Translations under genes and position numbers: made by a program | The notes under the pieces: model-generated | Seen by the model: only the letters and a program-made list of their open reading frames with translations | Databases searched by the model: none | What the model was told of the DNA's origin: nothing | Shown here: positions 1 to 8,457 of the stretch, in pieces | How the letters are laid out: each line of letters starts with the position of its first letter | Numbering within the stretch: position 1 is the stretch's first letter | Assembly (NCBI GenBank): GCA_947503115.1 | Contig: CANNCS010000036.1 | Span: 1-34,441 of the forward strand | Direction: 5' to 3' | From: an uncultured Marivita sp. | GTDB taxonomy: Bacteria > Pseudomonadota > Alphaproteobacteria > Rhodobacterales > Rhodobacteraceae | Length of the DNA: 34,441 nt

Positions 1-108
1 CCGTTGGCTCAGGCTGCGTAACCATCAAATCCGCAGCGTCGCCCGAAACGCTTTTCAACATCGTTCGGGACATTCCCCACTCGATGCCGGCGGGGTCTTT
101 GATGCAGA
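1..108. other. Left-edge segment, no assignable gene
   Basis: This stretch lies beyond the stop of the first minus-strand gene. Two frames stay open across it: a plus-strand frame that stops at 126-128 and a minus-strand frame with no convincing start codon. Either could be the end of a gene lying mostly outside the window. Neither gives a protein I recognise, and both have similar GC-rich third positions, so I make no gene call. Confidence 0.3.
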
Positions 109-588
109 TCAGCCAGGCGCGTTTGTGAATCTCATCACCCGTAAGGCGCGGCCGAAAAAAGTGCCGGACAATACGCCCAAAAAGGCGTTGATGCCGGCGA
201 CAAAAATTGGGCTCATCGCCACATCCGGGGCGATGCCCGTCACAGCTCCGTTCACGAAGTTTAGCAAAAACATGCCCATGATCGTTACCATGGTAAGCCA
301 TTCGCCTCGGATGGTGACATGACGGTGGGTGGCGTCTGCGATCCATTTTGCCTGAGCGAGAAAGCCAAATATTGTGCCGACAGTGTAGCCCAAGGCAAAC
401 AGGACAATGGCCAGTAGGTGCAGATCGAAAGACAGTATGGTTCTAAGCGACAAGAGGCCGAGTAATGGCAAGCCGTAGATCAATAACTTTGGCACCTTTC
501 GTGATCTCGTGGCGCGCAGGCTGATGATTACGAGGCCAATGAAAAGCGGTAAGACCCACAATGGAACGTTGGCGAAAAAGGTGATCAT
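109..588 (-). CDS. Small multi-pass membrane protein (possibly DUF6622-like)
   Basis: This gene encodes a 159-residue, very hydrophobic protein with about five predicted membrane segments and no catalytic motif that I can see, so its function is unknown. The opening (ITFFANVPLWVLPLFIGL) resembles the start of DUF6622-type inner-membrane proteins, but that comparison is from memory. I chose the ATG at 586-588 because AGGAGA lies about 7 bases upstream of it; an in-frame ATG ten codons further out (618) has no such site. It follows mcd on the same strand but is separated from it by a strong terminator, so it is probably transcribed on its own. Confidence 0.6.
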   Translation of the reverse strand: MITFFANVPLWVLPLFIGLVIISLRATRSRKVPKLLIYGLPLLGLLSLRTILSFDLHLLAIVLFALGYTVGTIFGFLAQAKWIADATHRHVTIRGEWLTMVTIMGMFLLNFVNGAVTGIAPDVAMSPIFVAGINAFLGVLSGTFFGRALRVMRFTNAPG

Positions 589-736
589 GTTTTGTCTCCT
601 GACGGCTGTTTCGTCCATTTGTTCAATGCGAACAGCAACTGCCAGAGATCATGCGTGGTGCGCGGTCTAACTGCGTGAGTTGCGGACAAATCCGTTTACG
701 AAGCGCCAATGGCAGGTCGAAATATAGATGTCCGGC

Positions 737-766
737 AAAAAAGGCCCCGCATCGCTGCGAGGCCTT
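737..766 (-). terminator. Rho-independent terminator of mcd
   Basis: Read on the minus strand just after the mcd stop, an 11-bp stem (arms 756-766 and 741-751, one G-U pair) with a 4-base loop (752-755) runs directly into six T (complement of 737-742). This is a textbook intrinsic terminator. Confidence 0.88.
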
Positions 767-797
767 GGGTTTGGTCTTGGATTGGTTGTCGTTCAGA

Positions 798-2486
798 TCA
801 GCCAAGCAAGCGGCGTGCGATAACCTGTGCCTGAATTTCAGCGGCACCTTCAAAGATGTTGAGGATCCGTGCGTCGCAAAGAATGCGACTGATCTTGTAT
901 TCAAGGGCAAAGCCATTGCCACCATGAATTTGCAGCGCGTTGTCCGCAGCGGCCCATGCCACACGGGCACCAAGCAGTTTGGCCATACCCGCTTCCAAAT
1001 CGCAGCGGCGGCCTTCGTCCTTTTCGCGAGCCGAGAAGTACGTCAGCTGCCGCGCGACCATGATCTCGACCGCCATCATTGCGAGTTTCGACGCGACACG
1101 CGGGAAGTTGATGAGCGACTTGCCGAACTGCTTGCGGTCCTGGGCGTATTTCATGCCTTCGTCGAGTGCGGACTGCGCAACGCCAATGGCGCGGGCGGCG
1201 GTCTGGATGCGGGCCGATTCAAACGTCTCCATGAGCTGTTTGAAGCCTTTGCCCTCTTCCATTCCCAGAAGGTTCTCGTCCTTCACTTTGAAGTCGTCGA
1301 AGTTGAGCGTGTATTCCTTCATTCCGCGATAACCGAGGACTTCGATCTCGCCGCCGGAAATGCCCGGGTCTTGCCACGGCTCTTCGTCGGTGCCGGGTGT
1401 TTTTTCAGCGAGGAACATAGACAGGCCACGGTAGTCAGTGGTGTCGGGGACCGTGCGGGCGAGCACAGTCATCACATGTGTCCGTGCGGCGTGGGTGATC
1501 CATGTCTTGTTGCCGTTAATCACCCAGTCGCCGTTGTCATCCTTGACCGCTTTCGTGCGCAGTGATCCGAGGTCAGAGCCCGTGTTCGGTTCTGTGAAAA
1601 CCGCGGTTGGGAGGATTTCACCAGAGGCGAGACCAGGCAGCCACTTGGCCTTTTGTTCGTCGGTGCCGCCTGCAATCACCAGTTCGGCTGCAATCTCGGA
1701 CCGTGTGCCCAAAGAGCCGACGCCGATATAGCCGCGCGACAGTTCTTCGGAGACGACGCACATCGAGTTCTTGGTCAGGCCAAAGCCGCCATGTTCTTCG
1801 GGGATGGTCAGGCCGAAGACGCCCATTTCAGCCAGCTCGTCGATGATTTCCATCGGGATGAGCTCGTCCTTTAGGTGCCATTCGTGGGCGTAGGGTTCCA
1901 CTTTATCAAGAGAGAAGCGGCGAAACTGTTCGCGGATCATGTCGAGTTCATCATCAAGACCGCAAGCGCCGACGGTCAGTTCCGCGCTGCGTTCCTGCAT
2001 CAGTTCTACAAGACGAACACGGGCCGCTTGGGTGTTGCCGCTTTGGGTCAGTTGCATGACCTCGGGCGTCATCAGAACACGCATGTCGTCCTGACCCAGA
2101 CCGATATCCTGAAGCCGGACCATTTCGCCCTGGTTCATCTGGATGCCGCCATAGATCTGCCAGAGGTATTCGCCAAAGGCGATCTGGTGGATCAGTTGTT
2201 CCACTTCGCCGAACTTGCCATCAGCAGTCAGGCGTTCGGCCCAGCCCTGCATTTGGCGCAGCGATTCAACATAGGTGGCGAGCCACGCAAAGCCGTGCGC
2301 TGCGGTCTGGTTTTCTTCGATCAGGGCGCCGGATACGCGGCCATCCGCTTGAACCATGTCGCGCACGCGGGCATTTGCCATCTCAAGGATTGCGTTCGCC
2401 GGTTCGATTGCCGCGCCTGTCAGTGTCAAGAGGTCGGGCAGGATCGTTTCGGTGGTCAGGGTCAGGTCTTGTCCGTCATGGGCCAT
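798..2486 (-). CDS. mcd: (2S)-methylsuccinyl-CoA dehydrogenase, ethylmalonyl-CoA pathway
   Basis: Mcd oxidises (2S)-methylsuccinyl-CoA to mesaconyl-CoA with FAD, passing electrons to ETF, in the ethylmalonyl-CoA pathway of acetyl-CoA assimilation. The product is 562 residues, much longer than ordinary acyl-CoA dehydrogenases (about 380-400), because of an N-terminal extension of roughly 150 residues; that extension is the hallmark of the Mcd group. The remainder is a standard acyl-CoA dehydrogenase fold: FTEPNTGSDLGSL in the middle, RKQFGKSL in the C-terminal domain, and a closing segment QIHGGNGFALEYKISR followed by IFEGAAEIQ, whose Glu546 matches the usual catalytic base. The ATG at 2486 has AAGGA about 8 bases upstream; an in-frame ATG at 2555 is less likely. 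The etfBA and hbd genes further along fit the same route. I am sure of the family and fairly sure of the substrate. Confidence 0.88.
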   Translation of the reverse strand: MAHDGQDLTLTTETILPDLLTLTGAAIEPANAILEMANARVRDMVQADGRVSGALIEENQTAAHGFAWLATYVESLRQMQGWAERLTADGKFGEVEQLIHQIAFGEYLWQIYGGIQMNQGEMVRLQDIGLGQDDMRVLMTPEVMQLTQSGNTQAARVRLVELMQERSAELTVGACGLDDELDMIREQFRRFSLDKVEPYAHEWHLKDELIPMEIIDELAEMGVFGLTIPEEHGGFGLTKNSMCVVSEELSRGYIGVGSLGTRSEIAAELVIAGGTDEQKAKWLPGLASGEILPTAVFTEPNTGSDLGSLRTKAVKDDNGDWVINGNKTWITHAARTHVMTVLARTVPDTTDYRGLSMFLAEKTPGTDEEPWQDPGISGGEIEVLGYRGMKEYTLNFDDFKVKDENLLGMEEGKGFKQLMETFESARIQTAARAIGVAQSALDEGMKYAQDRKQFGKSLINFPRVASKLAMMAVEIMVARQLTYFSAREKDEGRRCDLEAGMAKLLGARVAWAAADNALQIHGGNGFALEYKISRILCDARILNIFEGAAEIQAQVIARRLLG

Positions 2487-2571
2487 GAATCGTGTCCTTT
2501 TCAGCTTTGGCGTTGGATATCTATTTTGCAGGTGCAGCGCAACAAAAATACCCATGTAGCCTTAAATTTGT

Positions 2572-2605
2572 TTCAATATTTCGTATTGAATTGCTGCTTT
2601 GCAGC
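2572..2605. promoter_or_regulatory. Pair of palindromes upstream of mcd
   Basis: Two adjacent perfect inverted repeats lie 86-119 bases upstream of the mcd start. One is TTCAATA-5-TATTGAA at 2572-2590. The other is GCTGC-TTT-GCAGC at 2593-2605. Neither is followed by a T-run, so operators are more likely than terminators. The regulator is unknown. Confidence 0.4.
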
Positions 2606-2632
2606 GCTAGAGCGGATGCGCGCGCAGAAACG

Positions 2633-2670
2633 AAAAAGGGCGGGTGCACTTGAGTATGGTGCACCCGCCC
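2633..2670 (-). terminator. Rho-independent terminator of pckA
   Basis: A perfect 12-bp inverted repeat (GGGCGGGTGCAC at 2638-2649 and its complement at 2659-2670) with a 9-base loop lies 33 bases past the pckA stop. On the minus strand the stem runs into TTTTT (complement of 2633-2637). It also separates pckA from the mcd promoter region. Confidence 0.92.
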
Positions 2671-2703
2671 CTCTATTTCCAAGCGCCTTTCGACGCAGGG
2701 GAC

Positions 2704-4302
2704 TTAGCCGATGGCTGCCGCTTTCACGTCGTCATCGATATGGGGCACGTATTGCGCGAAGTTATCAGCGAACATCTGGACCAGCTTGGACGCTTGGGCG
2801 TCATATGCCTCTTTGTCGTTCCAGGTGCGGCGCGGGTCGAGCAGCATGTCCGGCACGCCTTCGACCATGATTGGAACTTCAAAGCCGAAGTTGGGATCCT
2901 TGCGGAACTCTGCCTCGGCCAGGCTTCCATCGAGGGCTGCGGTCAGAAGTGCGCGGGTTGCCTTGATCGGCATCCGCTGGCCTGATCCATACGCCCCACC
3001 GGTCCAACCGGTGTTGACCAGCCAGCAGGTCGCGCCGTGCGAAGCAATCTTTTCGCGCAGCAGGTTGCCATACACCTCGGGGCGGCGCGGCATGAAGGGC
3101 GCGCCAAAGCAGGTCGAGAACGTGGGTTCCGGTTCGGTCACGCCACGCTCTGTTCCGGCAACCTTGGAGGTGAAGCCCGACAGAAAGTGGTACATCGCCT
3201 GCGCTGGCGTCAGACGTGAGATCGGAGGCAGGACACCAAACGCATCGCAGGTCAGCATGATGATGTTCTTCGGGTGCCCGCCAAGTGCGCTTTCCGACGC
3301 ATTCGAGATATACTCGAGCGGGTAGGCGCAGCGCATGTTTGCGGTCAGGCTGTCGTCCTTGAAATCAAGTTCGAAGGTCTCCGGGTCGAAGACCATGTTT
3401 TCGATGACGGTGCCGAACTTGGTGGTTGTCGCGTAGATTTCCGGCTCGGCCTCGGCTGACAGGTTGATCGTTTTGGCATAGCAGCCACCTTCAAAATTGA
3501 AGGTGCCGCGGTCGGACCAGCCGTGTTCATCATCACCGATCAGAACGCGGTTCGGATCTGCCGATAGTGTCGTCTTGCCGGTGCCCGACAGGCCGAAGAA
3601 GATCGCGGTGTCGACCGGGTTGCCAACCGCGTGATTGGCAGAGCAGTGCATCGGCATGATGCCCTTTTCCGGTAGCAGGTAGTTCAGCAGCGAGAAGATG
3701 GATTTCTTGTTTTCGCCCGCGTATTCGGTGCCGCCGATCAGAATGAGCTTCTTGTCGAAGTTCATCGCGATCACGGTCTCGGATCGACAATTGTGTTTCT
3801 TGGGGTCTGCCTGGAAGGACGGGCAATTGATGACCGTGAAATCAGCAGTAAAGCTGTCGAGATCCTCACGCTCGGGACGGCGCATCATGTGACGGATGAA
3901 GAGGTTGTGCCACGCGAGTTCCTGAACGAAGCGTACATCGATGGAGTGCTTGGGGTCGGCACCGCCAACCAAGTCCTGAACAAAATACTCGCGACCCTTC
4001 ATGTGCTCGAGCATGTCGGCATACAGCGCGTCGAACCCTTCGGGCGACATGGGCGCGTTGTTTTCCCACCAGATCGAGTCAGCGACGCTGTCGGTTTTGA
4101 CCACGTGCTTGTCCTTTGGAGACCGTCCAGTGAATTTGCCGGTGGTGACAAGGAATGCCCCGCCATTGCCAAGCGTGCCTTCGCCGCGTTTCAGTGCCGC
4201 TTCGATCAGAGCAGGCTCTGTGAGGTTGTAATAGACATCACCAAGCCCGTTGATCTGTTGATCTTCCAGCCGGAATTCCGGGTTCACCCGTCCAAATGTC
4301 AT
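2704..4302 (-). CDS. pckA: Phosphoenolpyruvate carboxykinase (ATP)
   Basis: PckA converts oxaloacetate and ATP to PEP, CO2 and ADP, the entry step of gluconeogenesis from C4 acids and acetyl-CoA. The 532-residue product has the normal length for the ATP-type enzyme. Visible signatures are the P-loop [11 protein letters not shown] (about 237-247), the metal-binding [10 protein letters not shown] (about 255-264), [11 protein letters not shown] (about 269-279) and FTGRSPKDK near residue 57. I chose the ATG at 4302 because AGGAGC precedes it by about 8 bases; the in-frame ATG at 4434 adds a basic, unrelated-looking stretch. The gene is divergent from chvI-chvG, the usual arrangement in this class; in Agrobacterium the ChvG/ChvI system influences pckA. 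Two operator-like repeats lie 139-172 bases upstream of the start. Confidence 0.96.
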   Translation of the reverse strand: MTFGRVNPEFRLEDQQINGLGDVYYNLTEPALIEAALKRGEGTLGNGGAFLVTTGKFTGRSPKDKHVVKTDSVADSIWWENNAPMSPEGFDALYADMLEHMKGREYFVQDLVGGADPKHSIDVRFVQELAWHNLFIRHMMRRPEREDLDSFTADFTVINCPSFQADPKKHNCRSETVIAMNFDKKLILIGGTEYAGENKKSIFSLLNYLLPEKGIMPMHCSANHAVGNPVDTAIFFGLSGTGKTTLSADPNRVLIGDDEHGWSDRGTFNFEGGCYAKTINLSAEAEPEIYATTTKFGTVIENMVFDPETFELDFKDDSLTANMRCAYPLEYISNASESALGGHPKNIIMLTCDAFGVLPPISRLTPAQAMYHFLSGFTSKVAGTERGVTEPEPTFSTCFGAPFMPRRPEVYGNLLREKIASHGATCWLVNTGWTGGAYGSGQRMPIKATRALLTAALDGSLAEAEFRKDPNFGFEVPIMVEGVPDMLLDPRRTWNDKEAYDAQASKLVQMFADNFAQYVPHIDDDVKAAAIG

Positions 4303-4440
4303 TTGCCAAGCTCCTGTAGCCGCGCTCGATGCGGCGATATTGAAGAGGGACGAAGAGTGCGCGTCCCACTCGCGGCAGTGCGCCGGAGATGACCGCCTCT
4401 TAGCATGTCGTTTCCGAAACTGAACAGGACGCAATCGCGC

Positions 4441-4474
4441 AGTTAGCGCAACCAGTGGGAGTTTAGCGCAACCA
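4441..4474. repeat. Tandem operator-like repeats upstream of pckA
   Basis: AGTTAGCGCAACCA (4441-4454) and GTTTAGCGCAACCA (4461-4474) share twelve identical bases and are phased by exactly 20 bp. Each resembles a LacI-family operator of the form TGTTAGCGCTAACA (11 and 10 matches of 14). Two-turn spacing favours cooperative or looped protein binding. The link to a particular regulator is inference. Confidence 0.5.
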
Positions 4475-4572
4475 TGGCCGCTCTCCGCCGAGCAGTGTGA
4501 TGCAAATTAGCCATCCGTAAGGAATTTTCAGTCTCAATAACGCTGCGGCAGATGAGTGATTCGCAGATTTGA

Positions 4573-4601
4573 GTTGGCGCAAACGGAAAAAAACCACATA
4601 A
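4573..4601 (+). promoter_or_regulatory. Candidate sigma70 promoter of chvI-chvG operon
   Basis: TTGGCG (4573-4578) and CATAAT (4596-4601) are separated by 17 bases, 44 bases before the chvI start codon. The -35 box lies inside the third operator-like sequence (4571-4584), so a bound protein there would interfere with polymerase. Confidence 0.45.
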
Positions 4602-4645
4602 TGGCGAAAAAAACATAATTGAGAGCAGAACAAGGAACAAACTCC

Positions 4646-5350
4646 ATGTCGAAAATCGCCCTTGTGGACGATGACAGGAATATCCTGACATCGGTCGCGA
4701 TCACCCTTGAGGCTGAGGGTTTCGAAGTTGAGACCTATAACGACGGACAGGCCGCGCTGGACGCATTCAACAAGAAAATGCCAGATATGGCCGTCTTTGA
4801 TATCAAAATGCCGCGCATGGATGGCATGGACCTGCTTCAGCGGGTGCGTCAGAAATCCAAGATGCCGGTGATCTTCCTTACGTCCAAGGACGACGAGATT
4901 GACGAAGTGTTGGGGCTTCGTATGGGCGCGGATGACTACGTTAAGAAGCCGTTTTCTCAGCGCCTTTTAGTGGAGCGGATTCGCGCGCTCCTACGGCGTC
5001 AGGATGCGATCTCGGGCGACGCCAGCGGTGTTGAGGTTGAAGAGACCAAACTGATGGTGCGCGGTAACCTGAGCATGGACCCGCTGCGGCACTCGGTGTC
5101 GTGGAAGGGGCAAGATGTGTCCTTGACGGTGACAGAGTTCCTTTTGCTGCAAGCACTGGCGCAGCGTCCTGGCTTTGTGAAGTCGCGCGACCAACTTATG
5201 GATGTCGCATATGACGACCAAGTCTATGTCGATGATCGCACGATCGATAGCCACATCAAGCGTCTGCGCAAGAAGATGCGCACTGTCGACAATGACTTCT
5301 CGGCTATCGAAACGCTTTACGGGATCGGTTACCGTTACAACGAAGAGTGA
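4646..5350 (+). CDS. chvI: Response regulator ChvI, OmpR family
   Basis: ChvI is the DNA-binding partner of the ChvG kinase, a conserved alphaproteobacterial system responding to envelope or acid conditions. The 234-residue product has a receiver domain with the acidic pocket DDD (8-10), the phosphorylatable Asp52 in [10 protein letters not shown], and the conserved Lys101 in VKKPFS. A C-terminal winged-helix domain spans about 135-234 and ends in [11 protein letters not shown]. The ATG at 4646 is preceded by AAGGAA at an 8-base spacing; an ATG 27 bases earlier lacks a site. It abuts chvG, with the stop at 5348-5350 and the next start at 5347 or 5353, so translation is probably coupled. Confidence 0.93.
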   Translation: MSKIALVDDDRNILTSVAITLEAEGFEVETYNDGQAALDAFNKKMPDMAVFDIKMPRMDGMDLLQRVRQKSKMPVIFLTSKDDEIDEVLGLRMGADDYVKKPFSQRLLVERIRALLRRQDAISGDASGVEVEETKLMVRGNLSMDPLRHSVSWKGQDVSLTVTEFLLLQALAQRPGFVKSRDQLMDVAYDDQVYVDDRTIDSHIKRLRKKMRTVDNDFSAIETLYGIGYRYNEE

Positions 5351-5352
5351 CC

Positions 5353-7068
5353 ATGGCACTGGTTGAAGGTGTGACCCACGGTAAGGACGGCGGGCGAAAG
5401 GATGCAGACTTGGTGCTCGGGGACGATTGGGTCGCCCCCGACCGAACAGTCGAGTCCGAGGTCCGCAACAGCCGGGAAAAGCGAGGGCTTTTCTCTCTTA
5501 ACCGGTCGCCGCTGACTCGTAAGATCATCACCTTCAACCTCGTTGCGCTCAACTTCCTGGTTGCGGGCATTCTGTTTCTGAACTCGTCGCGCGACACGCT
5601 GGCTGAACAAAAAGCCGAAGCTGTGCGCGTCGAGGCGGAGCTCATCGCCGATGTCTTTGAAGCGCAGACGACTCAAGTGGAGAGCGTGAACCTTGCCTCG
5701 GGCGACGGCGTCGACGTGTCCGAAACCTTGGATAATCTCGAAATGCGACCGGGCTTGCAGGTCTTCGTATTCGATGCGGCAAGGTTTCTTGTGGGCAATG
5801 TGGACGTGACTTTGGCGGGGGGCAGCAGTCTAGCGGTTGCTGAAAAACCGACAGTAATTTCTGACTTCCTGCTCACAGTTTGGAGCAGTGTGTCATCCGT
5901 GTTCAAGCCCGATGTGAACCTGCAACCGCTTACACTTGAAGACATTTTACGTCGTCAGATTGAAGAGACCGATCCAACGCTTACACGTGTTGAACGGTCC
6001 GAAGGGCCGAACGGCGAAACCATTTTCACTGCACTCAGCCCGATAGAGGTCGATAGCGGTGTTGCTGGCACGATCGCTTTGGTCAGCTATGCCCCAGAGA
6101 TCGATGCGGCGGTCCGTCTGGAACGCGAAAACGTGTTGCAGATGTTCGTGATCGCGACACTGGTGTCGATCGGTCTGAGTCTGGTTTTGGCGTCGACCAT
6201 TTCGAACCCGATTTCGAACTTGGCGGACGCAGCGGAAGTTGGTCGAGATCGCAATCGGCGCAATGTAGCGTCCGGCCGCATTCGCATACCTGATTTGACT
6301 GCACGGCCCGATGAAATTGGTCGTCTGTCAGGTGCTTTGCGTGGCATGGTCGCGGCTTTGTATGACCGGATTGATGCGAACGAACAATTTGCGGCGGATG
6401 TCGCGCATGAAATCAAAAACCCGCTGGCCTCTCTTCGATCCGCCGTCGGCACATTGCGTCTTGCCAAGCGACCTGATCAGGTTGAGCGGCTTTTGGATGT
6501 TATCGATCATGATGTGCGTCGTCTTGATCGCTTGGTAAGTGATATTTCCAACGCATCGCGTCTGGACAGCGAACTGGTCAAAGAAGAAGAATCCGAATTC
6601 AACCTTCTCGATATGCTCAAGAACATTTCGCAATTTCTCGGTGAGGACGCGAAACGCCGGGGTATCGAATTCATTTCGGACCTGCCGGATCGACCGATCC
6701 TTGTGCATGGGTTGGAAGCGCGATTGGCTCAGGTGTTCGTTAACCTGATCACCAATGCAATCAGTTTTTGTGAAGACGGTGATGCCATTCGGATCTGGGC
6801 GCGCCGCCGAGAAAACCGAGTGTTGATCGTGGTTGAAGACACCGGGCCCGGCATCCCGGATGAAGCGTTGACCAAGATTTTCAAACGCTTCTATTCGCAG
6901 CGTCCAGAGACAGATTTTGGGAATAATTCTGGGCTTGGCCTGGCGATCTCGAAACAAATCGTCGAGGCGCATGGTGGCGTTATCTGGGCAGAAAACATTC
7001 GCCCAACCGAAGCTGACGCGACCTCGGAACCGCTTGGCGCCCGCTTTGTTGTCGGCTTGCCGCTTTAG
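5353..7068 (+). CDS. chvG: Sensor histidine kinase ChvG
   Basis: ChvG is the membrane kinase that phosphorylates ChvI. The 571-residue protein has a charged cytoplasmic N-terminus, a first membrane segment at about 57-77, a periplasmic domain of about 180 residues, a second membrane segment at about 261-283 and a HAMP-like linker. The kinase core shows the H-box FAADVAHEIKNPLASL with phospho-acceptor His352, an N-box NLITNAISF (about 464-472), G1 DTGPGIP (496-502) and G2 NNSGLGLAIS (524-533). I prefer the ATG at 5353 with GAAGAG just upstream; a GTG two codons earlier at 5347, overlapping the chvI stop, is equally possible. hprK starts 8 bases after its stop. Confidence 0.92.
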   Translation: MALVEGVTHGKDGGRKDADLVLGDDWVAPDRTVESEVRNSREKRGLFSLNRSPLTRKIITFNLVALNFLVAGILFLNSSRDTLAEQKAEAVRVEAELIADVFEAQTTQVESVNLASGDGVDVSETLDNLEMRPGLQVFVFDAARFLVGNVDVTLAGGSSLAVAEKPTVISDFLLTVWSSVSSVFKPDVNLQPLTLEDILRRQIEETDPTLTRVERSEGPNGETIFTALSPIEVDSGVAGTIALVSYAPEIDAAVRLERENVLQMFVIATLVSIGLSLVLASTISNPISNLADAAEVGRDRNRRNVASGRIRIPDLTARPDEIGRLSGALRGMVAALYDRIDANEQFAADVAHEIKNPLASLRSAVGTLRLAKRPDQVERLLDVIDHDVRRLDRLVSDISNASRLDSELVKEEESEFNLLDMLKNISQFLGEDAKRRGIEFISDLPDRPILVHGLEARLAQVFVNLITNAISFCEDGDAIRIWARRRENRVLIVVEDTGPGIPDEALTKIFKRFYSQRPETDFGNNSGLGLAISKQIVEAHGGVIWAENIRPTEADATSEPLGARFVVGLPL

Positions 7069-7076
7069 CCGCAGCA

Positions 7077-7517
7077 ATGACTAATCCCGGACCAACCGTT
7101 CTACATGCGACCGCCGTATCGGTCGAAGGTAAGGCTGTCCTGATCATAGGCGCGTCAGGCAGCGGAAAGTCGTCTCTTGCTCTCGAAATGATGGCCCGTG
7201 GCGCGATCCTTGTTGCTGATGATCAGGTCATCCTGACGGAATCCGATAGTGGCGTGGTTCTAAGCTGTCCTGACGCCCTTCGCGGCATGATCGAAGCCCG
7301 TGGAGTTGGCCTACTGCACGCGACGCACCGTTCGCCAGTGGTCCTCACCCTGGTTGTGGATATGGATCAAATGGAATCCGAACGTTTGCCGCAACACCGT
7401 TCCATCACATACCTTTCCGAAACGTTTCCTTTGCTTCACAATGTGGACTCACGGCATTTTCCTTCTGCCGTTTTACAATATCTACGCAGCAGTGGGCGCG
7501 CGGACGAACGTGCCTGA
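7077..7517 (+). CDS. hprK: Truncated-type HPr kinase/phosphorylase
   Basis: HprK phosphorylates and dephosphorylates the regulatory serine of HPr. This 146-residue form is about half the length of the Firmicutes enzyme: it keeps only the C-terminal catalytic domain, as is usual in alphaproteobacteria, so the shortness is not a mutation. Visible are the Walker A loop GASGSGKSS (25-33), the acidic pair in VADDQ (48-49), and IEARGVGLL (72-80), the HprK signature. It sits between chvG and rapZ, and the substrate HPr is encoded four genes on. A GTG usable by rapZ overlaps its end. Confidence 0.92.
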   Translation: MTNPGPTVLHATAVSVEGKAVLIIGASGSGKSSLALEMMARGAILVADDQVILTESDSGVVLSCPDALRGMIEARGVGLLHATHRSPVVLTLVVDMDQMESERLPQHRSITYLSETFPLLHNVDSRHFPSAVLQYLRSSGRADERA

Positions 7518-7533
7518 ACGCGAAGGCAAAGAC

Positions 7534-8457
7534 ATGTCACCTCAGCCCCGTCCAACTCGTGTGGTTTTGGTAACCGGCCCGTCGGGTGCGGGGCGAAGCA
7601 CTGCAATCAACGTGTTGGAAGACCTTGGTTTCGAAGCGATCGACAATATTCCACTTCGCATGATCCCCCGCCTGTTCGAAGCCGAGCCGCTGACACATCC
7701 TCTGGCGTTGGGCATTGATGTACGGAACCGGGATTTTTCACTGGCGCGGCTGTTGGAGCTCCACGATTCATTGTTGTTTCAGACCGAAGGCAACGCGACA
7801 CTGCTTTATCTTGATTGCCGTCCTGACGTCCTGTTGCGCCGTTACTCCGAAACTCGACGTCGCCATCCGCTTGCACAGGATGAAACACCTGAGATTGGTA
7901 TTACACGTGAAATTGAGCTGTTGCGTCCGGTTGAAAGACGGGCCGATATCCTGATCGACACGTCGCATCTATCGCCACATGACCTCAAGGGAGAGCTACA
8001 TCAGTGGTTTGCGGATGCGACATCGCAAAAACTGGCGGTCGCACTTCAGTCATTTTCGTTCAAGCGTGGCATTCCGCATGGCGTCGATATGGTTTTCGAT
8101 TGTCGGTTTCTCGCGAATCCGCACTGGGAGCCAACTTTGCGCGCCAAGACGGGTTTGGATGCAGAGGTGCAAGAGTTTGTCGCGCAGGACAGCCGTTTGC
8201 CGACGTTCCTTACGAAAATCAGCGATATGCTTACGTTTTTGTTGCCCGAGGTCGATCGTGAGGGAAAAACCCATGTTTCGATCGCGATCGGGTGTACCGG
8301 GGGGCAACACCGTTCGGTTGTCGTGACGGAACAGGTCGCGCGGACCCTTGCGGAGCAAGGCTGGCGGGTGTCAATTGGCCATAAGGAATTGGCGCGTCGG
8401 GGGATCGCGCCGTCAGGCAATACAGTCGTGCCAGATATTGGAGGAACGGCGGAGTGA
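7534..8457 (+). CDS. rapZ: RapZ-family nucleotide-binding protein
   Basis: RapZ (YvcJ/YhbJ) proteins bind nucleotides; in E. coli RapZ is an RNA-binding adaptor in GlmZ decay, but that role is not shown in alphaproteobacteria. The product is 307 residues from this ATG. It has a Walker A loop GPSGAGRS (15-22) with Arg in place of the usual Lys, the RapZ-typical LGFEAIDNIP just after it, and the C-terminal hallmarks IGCTGGQHRSV and GHKELARRG. The ATG at 7534 has AAGG 7 bases before it; an upstream GTG at 7510 that overlaps the hprK stop would add eight residues. The stop overlaps the next start as GTGA. Confidence 0.92.
   Translation: MSPQPRPTRVVLVTGPSGAGRSTAINVLEDLGFEAIDNIPLRMIPRLFEAEPLTHPLALGIDVRNRDFSLARLLELHDSLLFQTEGNATLLYLDCRPDVLLRRYSETRRRHPLAQDETPEIGITREIELLRPVERRADILIDTSHLSPHDLKGELHQWFADATSQKLAVALQSFSFKRGIPHGVDMVFDCRFLANPHWEPTLRAKTGLDAEVQEFVAQDSRLPTFLTKISDMLTFLLPEVDREGKTHVSIAIGCTGGQHRSVVVTEQVARTLAEQGWRVSIGHKELARRGIAPSGNTVVPDIGGTAE

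Larger units (their letters stand above)
4303..4645. promoter_or_regulatory. pckA-chvI divergent regulatory region
   Basis: These 343 bases hold no convincing gene: open frames here have no Shine-Dalgarno site or recognisable product. Visible elements are an exact 12-bp direct repeat TTAGCGCAACCA at 4443-4454 and 4463-4474 (20 bp start to start, so on one DNA face), a related AGTTGGCGCAAACG at 4571-4584, and a candidate chvI promoter. The last 100 bases before chvI are clearly AT-richer than the rest. I did not find a convincing pckA promoter. Confidence 0.6.

Noticed and set aside
651-1565. Long plus-strand open frame opposite mcd
   Set aside because: It lies inside the strongly supported mcd gene on the other strand, has no recognisable domain, and starts beyond the mcd terminator. 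It reflects GC-rich codon structure.
1875-2870. 331-codon plus-strand frame across mcd, its promoter and the pckA end
   Set aside because: It spans two antisense genes and the pckA terminator, and its translation shows no family features.
4443-4691. 82-codon minus-strand frame in the pckA-chvI region
   Set aside because: It overlaps the start of chvI and the candidate promoter and has no supported start. A hydrophobic stretch arises from the A-rich promoter DNA.
7077-7517. hprK as a truncated pseudogene
   Set aside because: The protein is half the Firmicutes length, but the short form with an intact Walker loop and signature is normal in alphaproteobacteria.
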